Counted from the stretch's first letter, positions 22,870-33,906 are shown. The stretch: 64,000 nt of DNA from Adiantum capillus-veneris (GCA_014529385.2 CM043969.1:69448676-69512675); one strand, 5' to 3'. Numbers and translations: made by a program. Notes: generated from the sequence alone by a model not told the origin.

Positions 22870-23117
22870 ACTGGCTGAAACCCTTAAAGCAGGTGCTATT
22901 GCCACGTGGCAGCAGTGTACGGACGTCCCGGAAATTGCGGAAGCTGAAAAAAAAAAAGCAAGCGACGTTTTCTTTTGGCATGCTTTTGGCTACGCAAGGA
23001 ATTGGAGAGAGAGAGAGTTGATTTGCTTTATTTTGCTTGCTCACTTGAGAGAGAGGGAGATTGCTTTTGAACTGGAAGCTTTTTGGGGCTCTGCTTTTGG
23101 GCATCCCTTGTAATCTT

Positions 23118-23124
23118 TATATAT
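23118..23124 (+). promoter_or_regulatory. TATA box of the F LTR
   Basis: TATATAT lies about 260 bp before the LTR end; the 3' LTR has TATATA at 33642-33647 at the matching place. Transcription would start about 30 bp further on. Confidence 0.5.
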
Positions 23125-23381
23125 GCGGTGAGGGCCTCACTTATCAGAGCATCTGTACGCAGAGTCTGAGAGTGAAACCCTAACCGCTCTTTGTACTTTG
23201 ACATTGATTTAATACATAAAGAAATACCGAAATGGGCGCCAGTCTTTGGGGGCCAATATCTCTAGGCACGGAACTCCGTCGGGCCAGTGCAAATCTATTG
23301 TGATCTGTGAATTGTTTTGAAGTGGTTATTTGGTGCTGTTGCGATTGATTCTTGACTTTGGAGTATCCAAGTTTGTTACAG

Positions 23382-23393
23382 TGGTATCAGAGC
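23382..23393 (+). other. primer-binding site of F
   Basis: TGGTATCAGAGC after the LTR and one spacer base. Confidence 0.9.
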
Positions 23394-23453
23394 TTGGCCG
23401 ATTTCTCTTCTACGGTAAATCCGATCCCCAAATTTTTTTTTTCTGCGGCACTT

Positions 23454-24836
23454 ATGGCTTCACGCAAGGATCAGTCGACTCCCTCTGCATTTGGCGATGC
23501 GGGCAAGGATCACAACGAAGATTCCGGCAGAGAGTATGGCCCGCCTCGGCCTACTTAGGCGGAGCAAAGAGAGATGAAGCGTCGTCAATTGATTGGCGAT
23601 GCAACAAAGATGATGCTCAGTTTTCCGCTCTCAAGAAACCTTCTGATCACAAACAGTATTCAGAGAAGGAATTACAAGAGGTGGTTGATGCACGGATTGC
23701 TAGCTGTTTGACGCGCAAAAGAAAGCCAAAAAGCACGGCAAAAAGCAGAAGAAAGGCACTGACTTCTCGGGATATTTGGGTCGTCAGTCGACATTTGACA
23801 AGGCAAAGAAACAGAAGAAGCGTGTTCGATTTGAAGGAGTACCCAGTTCTTCTTCTTCTTCTTCTTCTTCTTCTAGTTCTTCTAGCTCTTTAGATTCGAG
23901 CGAAGAAGACAGAAAAGGTAAAAAGCGAAGCAAGAAACAAAGCTTCGGAAAGGGCAAGAAAAAGGCAAAGAAGGCTAAATCTCGCCCAGAGACTGACAGT
24001 TCTACTGAGGACTCGTCTACAGACAATTCAGATTCCGATGACGGAAACTTTTATGCGAACAAGAAGAATTTTTACAAAGCCAACCAGTATGACTTTCTCG
24101 GAGATAAAAGCAAGAAAGTCCGAGAGTTTAAGGAAGGTGGCCACTCGATCAAGTTTGATACTTTTTCAGGATACTCAGATGCTTTGAAGGCTTTGTCTTT
24201 TATACAGCAGTTTGACATCGATTTCGCGGGAGGACGCTATTCAGAGCACTCCAAGATTCGGAGAGCTGCCTCTTATTTTAAGGGGAATGCTCGTACTTGG
24301 TGGTCCATGCTTCTTTTAAACAAAACTGCGCAAGTTAAATGGCTGAAATTTAAGAAGCTTTTTATTTCTTCTTGGTTGACGCAAGAATATGAACGAGATA
24401 TACGAGCTGCTTGGAACCATCTTCGGATGACCAAGAAAGATACAATCAATGCTTACTGTGAAAGATTCTGGAGCTCTTCAAGAAGATCTCGTTCAGAGAA
24501 CAGATTGAGCGGTCCACCTTGGGTCTACCTATAGAGATCCGAGATCACTGCTTGGAGCAGAAGTCAGCTTCTATTCAGGAGTTGATGAGTCATGCGAAGT
24601 GGGGCTTTGCCATTCACTCTAGCAGTCTGACCTACCCCACGAATGAGGCCATGACACAACGAGCCGAACAGACTTCTGGGAATGAAAGTAGAAAGAAAAA
24701 GAGCAACCCAGAGAAAAAGGATGCACGACCCAAGCTTACTCCTCAGGAGCGAGCTCGATTCATCAAGGAGGGGAAGTGCTTTGGATGCGGCGAACATGGA
24801 CACATCTCCGCGAAGTGCCCTAAAAAGGCATAGAAA
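23454..24836 (+). pseudogene. F Gag with zinc knuckle, frame-broken
   Basis: The likely start is ATG 23454 (MASRKDQSTPSAFG), in the same frame as the later open part. A TAG at 23556 and a few further breaks interrupt it. From 23776 the frame holds a poly-Ser run and a Lys-rich/acidic low-complexity part. The Gag core follows (IKFDTFSGYSDALKALSFIQ, ARTWWSMLLLN). A frame change near 24480 leads to GLPIEIRDHCLEQ and the zinc knuckle CFGCGEHGHISAKC (about 24780-24820), then a TAG. Confidence 0.8.
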
Positions 24837-24908
24837 GAATAGAATGATAAGGACGACGACAGGCTTGAGAGTTCGAGAGTAGCTGAGGAATGTGGACGAA
24901 AAGGCAAG

Positions 24909-25103
24909 ATGAAAACAGGACTGGTTCCAGATTTTGTGTGTACCGATCCCGACACTATGGACGAGAGTACAGAACTTTGTCGAGCTTGGGGCAAAGTGAA
25001 AGATCAAGAGGCCCTGATCTTCTTTGATGGAGGAGCCAAGGCCAACTTCATTTCACCGGAATTGGTGGCGCGGCTCGAGATTACTCCCGATTGGATGGGA
25101 TAA
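24909..25103 (+). pseudogene. F protease fragment
   Basis: LCRAWGKVKDQEALIFFDGG is followed by AKANFISPELVARLEI. The position and context (AWGKV, then F-D-x-G-x-x-x-NFIS) match the protease start of the B elements (AWGKVREHDAFILFDPGSTHNFIS). The frame stops at 25103, and the family-C LTR begins 48 bases later. Confidence 0.7.
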
Positions 25104-25151
25104 CTTGCGGAGGCAGTTCTAGCGGCACCCGGCAAGGACGTAGCCATTACA

Positions 25152-26235
25152 TGTTAGGTGCGGCGGAATGAATGTTGTTTTTTCTCAAGATTAGTGATCT
25201 TTATTGCTCAAGGTTCCTTTTAGTTCTTAGGGAAAGAGAGAGCTTTCCGTCTTATGGAGAGTGCTATGATCACGAACAAAGTGAGTGGATATTGTGCGTG
25301 CAAGTGAATGAGACTGAGAGAAGGAGAGAGAAGAGATACGACATTGAGAGGTTGTAAAACCCTCCTCCGAAGGCCCCACTCTCGTCGGCGAGAGTGGTCT
25401 ACTTGATTGCACAAAGGTGTACAATGCGTATGCAATGGACTATGCAACTTGGTCTATGCTGATGACGACGACGACGACGACGATGACGATGACGACGATG
25501 ACGATGACAACGACGACGACGACGACGACGGCTGAAATCTGAGATCTTCTAATCGCTGAATTTCGGGACTGTTTTGGTGGCTGAAAATGACTGTTTTGGC
25601 TGCGTTTTCTTGGCTGAAAAATGAGGTTTCTTAGGGCTGAAAACTGATGGTCTTTACGGGCTGAATCTGCTACACTTTAGGTGAATAATGCCGGTCTTAA
25701 TTTGCTGCTGAAATCCAAAAACGCCATGGGCTGAAATTGGTCCTTCTGTCGCCAGGGTTCTGCAAATGCAAAAACGCTAGGCTGATCTGCTGTGTCGTGA
25801 TGACGCCGGGGCTGATCTGCTGTGCACAAATCGCCGGGGCTGATCTGATGCAAAAATGCTAGGTCTTCTGTGGAGAAAACGCCAGAGTAGTCGCGGGGGT
25901 TGGTCTTGCTGAGAAGTTGCCTGTTGAGCAAGGTGCTCCTGCTGCCTCTTCTGCCAGAAAGTGCTAACTTGGGTTTGCGTATATATTAACTTAGCAAAAA
26001 TTGCCCTACCTACTTTTGTAGGAAAGTCACTTAAAAATAATAAGTGAAAATCCCAACAAATAGGAAAATAGGCTAAATGCATTGGAAAATTCCCCTAACT
26101 GATGCTAATGGATTTTGATGGGAATTTTGATGATCATGCTGTGTACAACCGGAGGATATGCATCTATGCTAAGTGACTGGGCATGCACGGTCTACGAATA
26201 GACTCACAAAAGTGCGAGATCACTTCTAATCTAGA
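25152..26235 (-). repeat. family-C LTR on the minus strand, cut by B2
   Basis: The minus-strand sequence matches the LTR of element C (42369-42505 with 51283-52376). It begins with the LTR 3' terminus (TGTTAGGTGCGGCGG on the plus strand) and runs to about 80 bp from the LTR start, where B2 begins. It includes AAAACGCTAG motifs, the complement of the leader repeat. The other side of the LTR, and any internal part, was deleted. TTACA at 25147-25151 is the possible left duplication. Confidence 0.85.
25461..25531 (+). repeat. GAC/GATGAC trinucleotide tract in the family-C LTR
   Basis: A run of GAC and GAT triplets, about 23 units. Shorter runs lie at the same place in the LTR copies near 52028-52058, 56789-56818 and 63763-63796. 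Confidence 0.9.
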
Positions 26236-27827
26236 TGTCATAATAATCAATATCTAATTCTCCTAAATGATTTTCTCATATTAAACTGATCATTTAATGT
26301 GGGGAAGTGCCAAGGGAGAAAAAGCTAGAATATTGGTTAAGCTAGCAGACCGGCCACAGTAGGGATCCAAAGGAGGGAAAATAGGGATCCAAAGGGGGGG
26401 CCATCTGCAAAAGAGCCATGTGAAACAATGGGCCAAAAAGACCCTAAGGTTCAGCCCATTAAGACTTCCAAAATGCTAAGGTTCCAAAATTCAAAGGTTG
26501 TGTCCAAAGGTCAACCCTAGGAAAAATTGGATGCTTTGTGTGTGCCCTAAAAGTCTTTGCACATCCCTACATGGGAGGGGGCGAGCCCCAAAGCTAGGGG
26601 ATGAGAGAGAAAGCCACACACACACACACAGGCTCCCTTTACACAAAGGGAATGAGGGACACATGTCAGCTCCCTAGGCCAGATGCCCACAAGGTGTGCC
26701 CAGTTCCTATTGGAAGACCCTTGAAGTGGACCAATGAGAATTAAGCTAGAGTAAATCTAGTTTAATTAATTTAAAAACATTTAATAAAAGAAACCAATGA
26801 GAATTAAGTCTCCTAGAAGACTATTGGGCAGTCTCCCAAGGGGTCCAATGAGCATTCAGGAGCCCCATGGCTTGCCTGATTCCTATTGGCCAGGAGGCAA
26901 AGGGGTCCAATGAGAGTTTAGTTTAATTATTTAATTACCTAAAGCTCTCACAAAAGGGGAAAGGGGGACACATGTCAGAAGGCTATCACTTATGCTGCTT
27001 AATTCCTATTGGCTTGACCTGGGGAGGTCCAATGAGGCAAAAGCCAAACCTAATTAGCAGCTAGGGCTCGCCCAAGAGAGAGGGGGGGCTGATTTTTGCT
27101 TGGCATTGACACACACACTCTCACACTTGACCATGTGTGAAGGGAAAATACTCTATCTCCTCCCAAGCTTTAATGGAGAGCTCATCACCTACTCCAAGCT
27201 TGTGAGATAGAAGCCTACATCAACACTCTCTTGGCATGTGGATGCAAATCCAACCAAGAGCCAAGCTTCAATGCATGCTCATCTTCTCTACCAAGCTAAT
27301 TACTAAGCTAAGCTATGCTAATATGAGTGATTATGTGAGGAGATGTACATCTTTCTCGTAAGATACTTCTTTTTCTTCTCAATCTACTCTCATACCCTGC
27401 TAGCTCTCACCATCTTCGAAGGTGTGTGAGGTCTTGGGTCTGAGAACGGGGATAATTCAAGTTGTGTTTGATTAAGTGTTTTGCTTGGTGTATGAAGCTT
27501 CCATCTTCATTGCACTAGCTAGTCTTGAAGGAACACAAAGAATTGTATTGTACAATGTCTCTCTTGATGGGAGAAACCATAATACAAAGCCTTTTGGAGG
27601 GGGGACCGGCTCCATGTAAATCCGGTCCTCAACTGCTGTCAATAGCTTAATTTCTCTCTCTTTTGAAAGTATTGTCGATGCTATCTAACTAGGTGTTATG
27701 CTTTTTGTTGCTCTCTCTCCACCCAAGCACTCTTGTAATTCTCATTAGGAATCTATTCTAATGAAATGCCCACTATGTTCATGCTAATTTCCGCTACACA
27801 TAAGATTATAGGCCATTAAATGTTACA
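26236..27827 (+). repeat. 5' LTR of B2
   Basis: Starts TGTCATAATAATCAATATC and ends ATTAAATGTTACA. 1592 bp, close to the B1 LTRs, with the same CCAAT/ATTGG blocks. Confidence 0.9.
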
Positions 27828-27828
27828 T

Positions 27829-27840
27829 TGGTATCAGAGC
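27829..27840 (+). other. primer-binding site of B2
   Basis: TGGTATCAGAGC directly after the LTR. The leader 27841-28244 has no gene. Confidence 0.9.
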
Positions 27841-28244
27841 TCAAGGTTTCTCTTTTCTTGCTCAAGAAGGGAGGTCCTCAAGCTAGCTACAAATGGTTGG
27901 TATTATTAATTGCCTGTGAGTAAGTAGAATAGGGATTTTTCAGCCTTGCAGTGCGCCTGCCTTTGTGCAGTTAACGGGGCATCACCGTCGAGAGCTATGG
28001 TCTTAATAGTGGAGTCCTACGGGGCTTGCCTACGGCTTAACCACTATTGAGCTATTAGAAGCTTGACAGGAGCCGGTGCTGTTTTGGTGTCGAAAGACCC
28101 TCTCTTCTATTCCTTGCAATTAATGGTATTCGAGCCGCGGGTACAGTAGCTTGAGTGCTTTTTCTAAAGGGGTAAAGAGGAGTAGCAACTAGGGCTTGAA
28201 GTGCCAAAGTACACCTAAAAAGTTTATACCTAAAAGTTGTTAGA

Positions 28245-31200
28245 ATGGCTGACAATAGTAAAGAGAGTGAAATTAATGTTGATAACTTTGATTTTGCTCA
28301 TGAGCAAGCTACTAATGATGCTTCAATGCTTGTTAACTATCTAGTTTCTAGGCTTCAACAAGCCATGGGCAATCCATCTCTCCAAAGTGAAGTGCAACGG
28401 CAGCTCCGTGCTCACGGGATTCTCCAAGCTCATCACCATGACGAGAGAACACCTAGGAAGCCTCCTTGTGAGACTACCAAAAGAGGTCTCTCTCCGATTC
28501 GGGAAGAAGAAGAGAATCCATATGAAGGGCTCAAGAACTTACTTCTTGATGATGCATCTCCTTCCCAAAGGAGAACTCAAGAGCCTCCACCGAAGGAACG
28601 AGAAAGAAGCGAGTCTCCCGTCACCTCGGCGGAGATGGCTCCACGAAGACGGCGGGCTAAACGCTCTCCATCACCACCAAAGCGGAGAAGACCATTACAC
28701 TCTTCTCCACGCCATAATTCAAAGAGGGATGATAAAAATCAAGAGAAGAAAAAGGCGAGAAAGAGGACACCCTCTTCTCCATCTTCTTCATCCTCTTCCT
28801 CTTATGAAAGCTATGGTGAAGACGACAAAGATCAAGACAAGAAAAAGGCGAGAAAGAGGTCACCCTCTTCTCCACCTTCTTCAAATTCTTCATCTTCTGA
28901 AGCAAGTGATGGTGCAACTTTTGAACCATCAAAAAGAAGAGGCCATAGGAAATCCTATGCTGCATGGAAGAGGTCGTCCAAGCTGAAGAAATTCAAAGAG
29001 GGAGGGAAGAGCATCTCTTTCCTTACCTATGATGGCACCTTTGGTGCTACAGACAAAGTTTTGGCCTTTATCCAGCAATTCGATGCGGCGTTTGGAGATG
29101 AGGGCTTCACGGAGTCCTCTAAGCTACGCCATGTAGCTATGCACTTTCAAAAGTCCGCCAGACAATGGTGGTCTAGCCTACGAGCCAACGGTGAAGCTCC
29201 ACGAACATGGAAGGCTTTAAGAGCTTCCATTATGAAGCAGTTTTTGGCCACCGATGCCAAAGACAAAGTACTCACCGAATGGCGAAGCTTAAAGCTCTCT
29301 CCCAATGAATCCATCCACAAATATGTAGACAAGTTTTGGGACCTACAACTCAAAGCCACTGTCTTCAAAAAGTTGGATTTTGGAGAGCAAAAGCAACAAT
29401 TTTGTGCGGGCTTAACCGAAGAAATGGCGGAGTATGTCAACTCCCAAAGGCCACGTACCATATCGGCGGTAATACACCATACTATGGTGGCCTCGCGAAT
29501 CAATTTCCAAACGGGGGGTAAAAGAAATAATAAGCCCCCGGAAAACAAGGGTTCCAATGAGCCTAAGGGGAAGGACAATGTCCAAAAGTCTCCTAAGGGC
29601 AATTCCAACAAAGCTAAAGAGAAGGGAGTTTACAAAGGAAAGAATAAACTCTCTCCTGAAGAGCTTGAGCGTTATCGTAAAGATAACCGGTGTTTCAAGT
29701 GCGGCGAACAAGGGCATGCATACCGCGCTTGTCCCCAAAAGAACAACCGCCAAGATCCTCCTAGAGCTTCTTTGGTTGAAATCCAAGAGGAGGAGATTCA
29801 CCAAACTCACCACAAAGGATCTTCTCTATGCCATGCTTGGGGAAAGGTAAGAGAACATGATGCTTTTATTCTCTTTGACCCTGGTTCTACTCACAATTTC
29901 ATATCTATGGAGTTAGCCACCAAGCTAGGCATACAATCCTACGAGATGGGAGATATCCTACCCGCAGACAGTGCCTTCAAGGGGCAAGAAGCTTCAGTCA
30001 CTCCCTTAATCGGGAAATTGAGGCTTCATGTCCAAGGCTATGTGGACAAAGAGGACTTCTTTATCTCTCCTCTCAAGCATGAGGATGTAATCCTAGGGGC
30101 ACCATGGTTTGACCGCCTGGCTGCCGATGTTAAATTTCCTGAAAGGAGAATCTCCTTTAAGTTCAGGGAAAAGGACATGTATATAGATGCTAAGGAGATG
30201 GGTAACACCATCCCCATTGTACATACACCAGCTTTCAACAAGTCAATAAAGAGCTCTATTTCCGTGTACATGATTTTTGTTAAAGATTCTCAAAATGAAC
30301 CTAATGCTTTAACAAAAGAAAATAAAAGCAACCAAAAGGAATTAGAGTTATCTAATTTTCTCAAGGGGTTTCAAGATGTTTTTATTGACGACATCCCTTG
30401 TGAGCTACCTCCTAAACGAGGTAATGACGACCATGCAATTGAACTTCGAGAGTATAGGCTATTTGTTGGCACTTTCTTTGACGACATCATTGTTTTCTCC
30501 AAGAATGAGGCAGAACACAGAGATCATCTGCTTCAGGTCTTTCAGGCATTACGAGATCACAAGTTAGTGATTAATGCAAAGAAAAGTGAATATTTCCTAC
30601 CAAAGATACACTTTTTGGGACACATTGTCTCAGCATCAGGAGTGCAAATGGATCCGGCCAAGATAGAGACTATACGTGATTGGCCCGATTTGAAGAATGT
30701 CCATGAAGTTAGAAGCTTCTTGGGACTGTGTTCGTACTACAGGCGGTTCATACGAAAGTTTGCAGAGGTTTCTTCCCCTATGCATATCTTGATACAGAAA
30801 GGAGTCCCTTTCTTGTGGGGATCCACAGAGGTGACTGCCTTTCAAACATTGAAAGAGAAATTGACTACGGGACCACTTTTGACTTTGCCGGACTTGCAGA
30901 AGTCGTTTGAAGTATATTGTGATGCTTGTGGTCGTAGTCTGGGTGCGGTCTTGATGCAAGAAGGCCAGGTCATTGCTTACGAGAGCCGATTGTTCTCTAG
31001 GCCGGAGATGACTTCACAGATATATGAGAAAGAGCTTTTGGCAGTTATCCATGCTCTTACTCAGTGGCGTCATTACCTACTCGGAGCGTATTTTACTATC
31101 TTTACAGACCATCAGAGTTTGCGCTACTTCTTGTCACAGAAGCAGCTTTCGGAAAAGCAGATGCGGTGGGCGAACATCTTGTCACAGTTTCACTTCCAGA

Positions 31201-31313
31201 TTGTCCATGTGCAGGGACAAAAGAATGTGGTGGCAGATGCTTTGTCTCGGAAGCCGTTGGTTCTGGCCATTTCCGCGATACATCATAGGAGCTTCGAGGA
31301 TATGGTCGATTAG
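28245..31313 (+). CDS. chimeric open frame: B2 Gag-protease joined in frame to F RT motif C and RNase H
   Basis: A 1022-codon open frame. Residues 1-735 are B-family: an N-terminal region, an RS-rich stretch (about 125-235) with a tandem duplication of a KKARKR-S-P block, the Gag core (about 250-430), the knuckle CFKCGEQGHAYRAC near 483 and the protease LFDPGSTHNFIS near 544. At about 30447 (residue 735, after DDHAIEL) it changes to F-family RT: FFDDIIVFS near 744, thumb, RNase H (YCDACGRSLGAV near 888, KELLAVIHAL, FTDHQSL) and VADALSRKP. About 150 residues of RT (fingers, palm motifs A and B) are missing, so no polymerase activity is expected. Gag, protease and RNase H frames look intact. 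It ends at TAG before integrase. Whether it is expressed is unknown; a recent deletion or an assembly join could explain it. Confidence 0.85.
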   Translation: MADNSKESEINVDNFDFAHEQATNDASMLVNYLVSRLQQAMGNPSLQSEVQRQLRAHGILQAHHHDERTPRKPPCETTKRGLSPIREEEENPYEGLKNLLLDDASPSQRRTQEPPPKERERSESPVTSAEMAPRRRRAKRSPSPPKRRRPLHSSPRHNSKRDDKNQEKKKARKRTPSSPSSSSSSSYESYGEDDKDQDKKKARKRSPSSPPSSNSSSSEASDGATFEPSKRRGHRKSYAAWKRSSKLKKFKEGGKSISFLTYDGTFGATDKVLAFIQQFDAAFGDEGFTESSKLRHVAMHFQKSARQWWSSLRANGEAPRTWKALRASIMKQFLATDAKDKVLTEWRSLKLSPNESIHKYVDKFWDLQLKATVFKKLDFGEQKQQFCAGLTEEMAEYVNSQRPRTISAVIHHTMVASRINFQTGGKRNNKPPENKGSNEPKGKDNVQKSPKGNSNKAKEKGVYKGKNKLSPEELERYRKDNRCFKCGEQGHAYRACPQKNNRQDPPRASLVEIQEEEIHQTHHKGSSLCHAWGKVREHDAFILFDPGSTHNFISMELATKLGIQSYEMGDILPADSAFKGQEASVTPLIGKLRLHVQGYVDKEDFFISPLKHEDVILGAPWFDRLAADVKFPERRISFKFREKDMYIDAKEMGNTIPIVHTPAFNKSIKSSISVYMIFVKDSQNEPNALTKENKSNQKELELSNFLKGFQDVFIDDIPCELPPKRGNDDHAIELREYRLFVGTFFDDIIVFSKNEAEHRDHLLQVFQALRDHKLVINAKKSEYFLPKIHFLGHIVSASGVQMDPAKIETIRDWPDLKNVHEVRSFLGLCSYYRRFIRKFAEVSSPMHILIQKGVPFLWGSTEVTAFQTLKEKLTTGPLLTLPDLQKSFEVYCDACGRSLGAVLMQEGQVIAYESRLFSRPEMTSQIYEKELLAVIHALTQWRHYLLGAYFTIFTDHQSLRYFLSQKQLSEKQMRWANILSQFHFQIVHVQGQKNVVADALSRKPLVLAISAIHHRSFEDMVD

Positions 31314-32315
31314 TATGCCACAGATACAGATTTTGCAGATAATTTCACACAGATACGGGATGGGGAGACAGTAGCAGGATACTCCATTCAGGAAGGCTAC
31401 TTGATGAGAAAAACCATGTTGTGCGTTACACAGCCGTTGAGGGAAAAGGTTATGACTGAATGCCACTGTCCACCTTTTACGGGTCACCGCGGCATTGCTA
31501 CCACCATGAAGGGGGTAGAGAGATACTTCTTTTGGCCAAGACTCAAAAGGATGTGGAAGAGTTTGTGCACAGTTGCTTAGTATGCCAGAAGGTCAAGTTT
31601 GACAGGCATAAGGCAGAGGGATTGTTACAGCCTTTACCCACACCCACCCGCCCCTAGGAAAGTATTGCAATGGATTTCATTTTTGATCTCCCGAGAACAT
31701 AGAGTGGTCACGATGGTATCTAGATTGTTATTGACAAATTTAGCAAATAGGCTCATTTCATTCCAATGAAGAAAACAGTCAAGAGCGAGATTGTTTGTGG
31801 CCGAGATCTTCAGATTACATGGCATGCCTGAGACGATTGTCTCCGATAGAGACCCCAGATTTACGAGTTTGTTTTGGAAGGCAATTTGGGAGAACATTGG
31901 CATGCGGTTGCAGTTCTCGTCATCGTTCCACCCGCTGAGTGATGGGCAATCTGAGATTGCAAATTCAGTGGTTCTCGATTTATTGAAGTCTTATGTCTCA
32001 GATCAGAAGACTCAATGGGAAAAGTACTTACCTTTGGTGGAATTTTCCTACAATAACACGATACACTCTTCGACGGGGAAGGTGCCATGTGAGATTGTTG
32101 AAGGTGCTGCAAAGGTTCCACCCTTCCTAAGCACGAAAGATAAGATCTTTGAAGTGGATGAATACACGCGAGATTTGGATATGGCTTTTGCCAAGGCTCG
32201 CAAAACTTTGCAGAAGTCTCAAGAACGCCAGAAAAGGGCAACGAATCGCCATCGTCACGACTTGAAATTGAAGGAGGATGATTGGGTGCTTTACATTTTG
32301 AGAAGGCACGCCTAA
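31314..32315 (+). pseudogene. F integrase, several breaks
   Basis: After the TAG the frame goes on with a zinc-finger block (GHRGIATTMKGVERYFFWP). A frame change near 31540, then CLVCQKVKFDRHKA, MDFIFDLPR, a stop and further breaks to 31790 follow. From 31791 it is open: RLHGMPETIVSDRDPRFTSL and SDGQSEIANSV keep the second and third catalytic sites, then the C-terminal part to 32315. It is a close relative of the D integrase at 40911-41461. Confidence 0.85.
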
Positions 32316-32722
32316 GAAAGAAAAAGGGAAAGGAGAGGCTTTTTTCAAAGCTTAGTATGCGATACTACGGACCTTTCCAGATCACTGAAAAGATAAATGA
32401 CGTCTCCTTCCGATTGAAACTGCCAGATACTTGGAGGATTCACAATGCATTCCATGTGAGTCTCTTGAAACCTTTCAAGGGTGATGTGCCTGATGATGGG
32501 GAGCCTGATGAGCAACCCGTAGTGGAAGAAAACGAGGAGATTCTTGTTCCTAAACAGATTTTGGCACATAAGGATACGAAGACTAAAGGTAAAGTCCGAA
32601 GGCGGTTCTTGGTTAAGTTCAAGAACTATCTTGCATTGGATGCGAAGTGGATGGAGGAGGAGGACCTAGCAGATACTCCTCAGATTGTGAAACTTTACCT
32701 CGATGCTTTTGGTTTAGCATAG
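32282..32722 (+). pseudogene. F integrase C terminus and chromodomain-like tail
   Basis: A frame change at 32290-32310 leads to [50 protein letters not shown], an acidic linker, then [20 protein letters not shown] and [17 protein letters not shown]. The tail has the chromodomain pattern. It ends LYLDAFGLA-stop, as in D at 57631. Confidence 0.8.
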
Positions 32723-33303
32723 TCTACTCCAAATGGAACCCAGAATTCAGCTTGGCCGGAGATATGGTACAGTGGGATGCACAAGAGGGGAGTCGCTCCG
32801 CTCCTTTGTCAACAAATGCCTTGATTTAGATACTAGAGTCACTGATGTCTCTTTGAGCTTCAGGGGTACTGAAAGCAGATAGTATTCTGCTGTATGACTT
32901 TAATGAAATGGAATTCCTGATTATGATACTGATTTGTTCTTGACTTCTCTTAAGTGCAGGAATTGATAGAGGAAATGACTGCAGCATTTTGGTCTGATTG
33001 ATCTCGAATGGACATGGTTGCAATAGGGGTTAGTGAATCGGACATCGATGAGGTCCCGATTGGACCTAGATGCGATTGCTAACTACATTGCCGATAAATC
33101 ATGGTCTAAGATCCAAATGAATGTTGAATGCCATGTGATGTTCTGTGATGTTGTGGGATGTGACTGTCGATTTGGTACATGTGCTAGATGTTTGTTCCTA
33201 GTACGTAGGTACTAACAGTCAGTGTCTGCTAAGACGGTTTATGGCGTCTGTCAGTTTTGCAGGCGTAATCGCGGTCGATTACAATGCTTTCAAGTGGGGG
33301 GTA
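32723..33303 (+). other. F 3' untranslated region with polypurine tract
   Basis: No open frame of note. It ends AAGTGGGGGGTA (polypurine tract about 33291-33301) before TGTCAC of the 3' LTR. It is similar to 57632-58118 in D. Confidence 0.7.
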
Positions 33304-33901
33304 TGTCACAAAGTGATGACGTGGCTACCGACAGCAAAAACCCTAATTTTGCAAAAACCCTAACCCTAGCTGTTGGCTGAAACCCTAAGTGATTGGAAAC
33401 CCTAAAAACAGGTGCTATTGCCACGTGGTAGTAGTGTACGGACGTCCCGGAAATTGCGGAAGCTGAAAAAAAAAAGCAAGGGACGTTTTTTGGGCATGCT
33501 TTTGGCTACGCAAGGAATTGGAGAGAGAGAGAGAGAGAGAGATGATTTGCTTTATTTTGCTTGCTCTCTTGAAAGAGAGGGAGATTGCTTTTGAATTGGA
33601 AGCTTTTTGGGGCTCTGCTTTTGTGCATCCCTTGTAATCTTTATATACACGGTGAGGACCTCATTTCTCAGAGCATCTGGACGCAGAGTTTGAGAGTGAA
33701 ACCCTAACCGCTCTTTGTACTTTGACATTGATTTAATACATAAAGAAATACCGAAAGGGGCGCCAGTCTTTGGGGCCAATATCTCTAGGCACGGAACTCC
33801 GCGGGCCAGTGCAAATCTATTGTGATCTGTGAATTGTTTTGAAGTGGTTATTTGGTGCTGTCGCGATTGATTCTTGACTTGGAGTGTCCAAGTTTGTTAC
33901 A
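33304..33901 (+). repeat. 3' LTR of F
   Basis: Starts TGTCACAAAGTGATGACG and ends AAGTTTGTTACA. It pairs with 22748-23380 and differs from it by small indels and substitutions, including a longer GA run (33521-33541). Confidence 0.9.
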
Positions 33902-33906
33902 TTCGG
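33902..33906 (+). repeat. right target-site duplication of F (TTCGG)
   Basis: Exact copy of 22743-22747. Gag-like sequence of element I continues behind it. Confidence 0.85.

Larger units (their letters stand above)
22748..23380 (+). repeat. 5' LTR of F
   Basis: Starts TGTCACAAAGTGATGACG and ends AAGTTTGTTACA, matching 33304-33901 closely. It includes a telo-box cluster, a GAGA run and a TATA box. 633 bp against 598 bp in the 3' copy. Confidence 0.9.
26236..30447 (+). mobile_element. B-family element B2, 3' part deleted
   Basis: The 5' LTR, primer site, leader, gag and protease of a B element are intact. Homology to B stops at about 30447, just before RT, where F sequence starts. CTAGA at 26231-26235 would be its left duplication, but the right end is gone. 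Confidence 0.9.
22748..33901 (+). mobile_element. Ty3/gypsy chromovirus F, carrying nested insertions and a deletion
   Basis: The LTR pair 22748-23380 and 33304-33901, primer site, gag, protease scrap, RT from motif C onward, RNase H, integrase, chromodomain and TTCGG duplications define it. Between protease (25151) and RT motif C (about 30448) lie a minus-strand family-C LTR and the 5' half of B2. The F RT fingers and palm motifs A and B are gone, so a deletion took out one side of both guests and part of the host. Confidence 0.9.
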
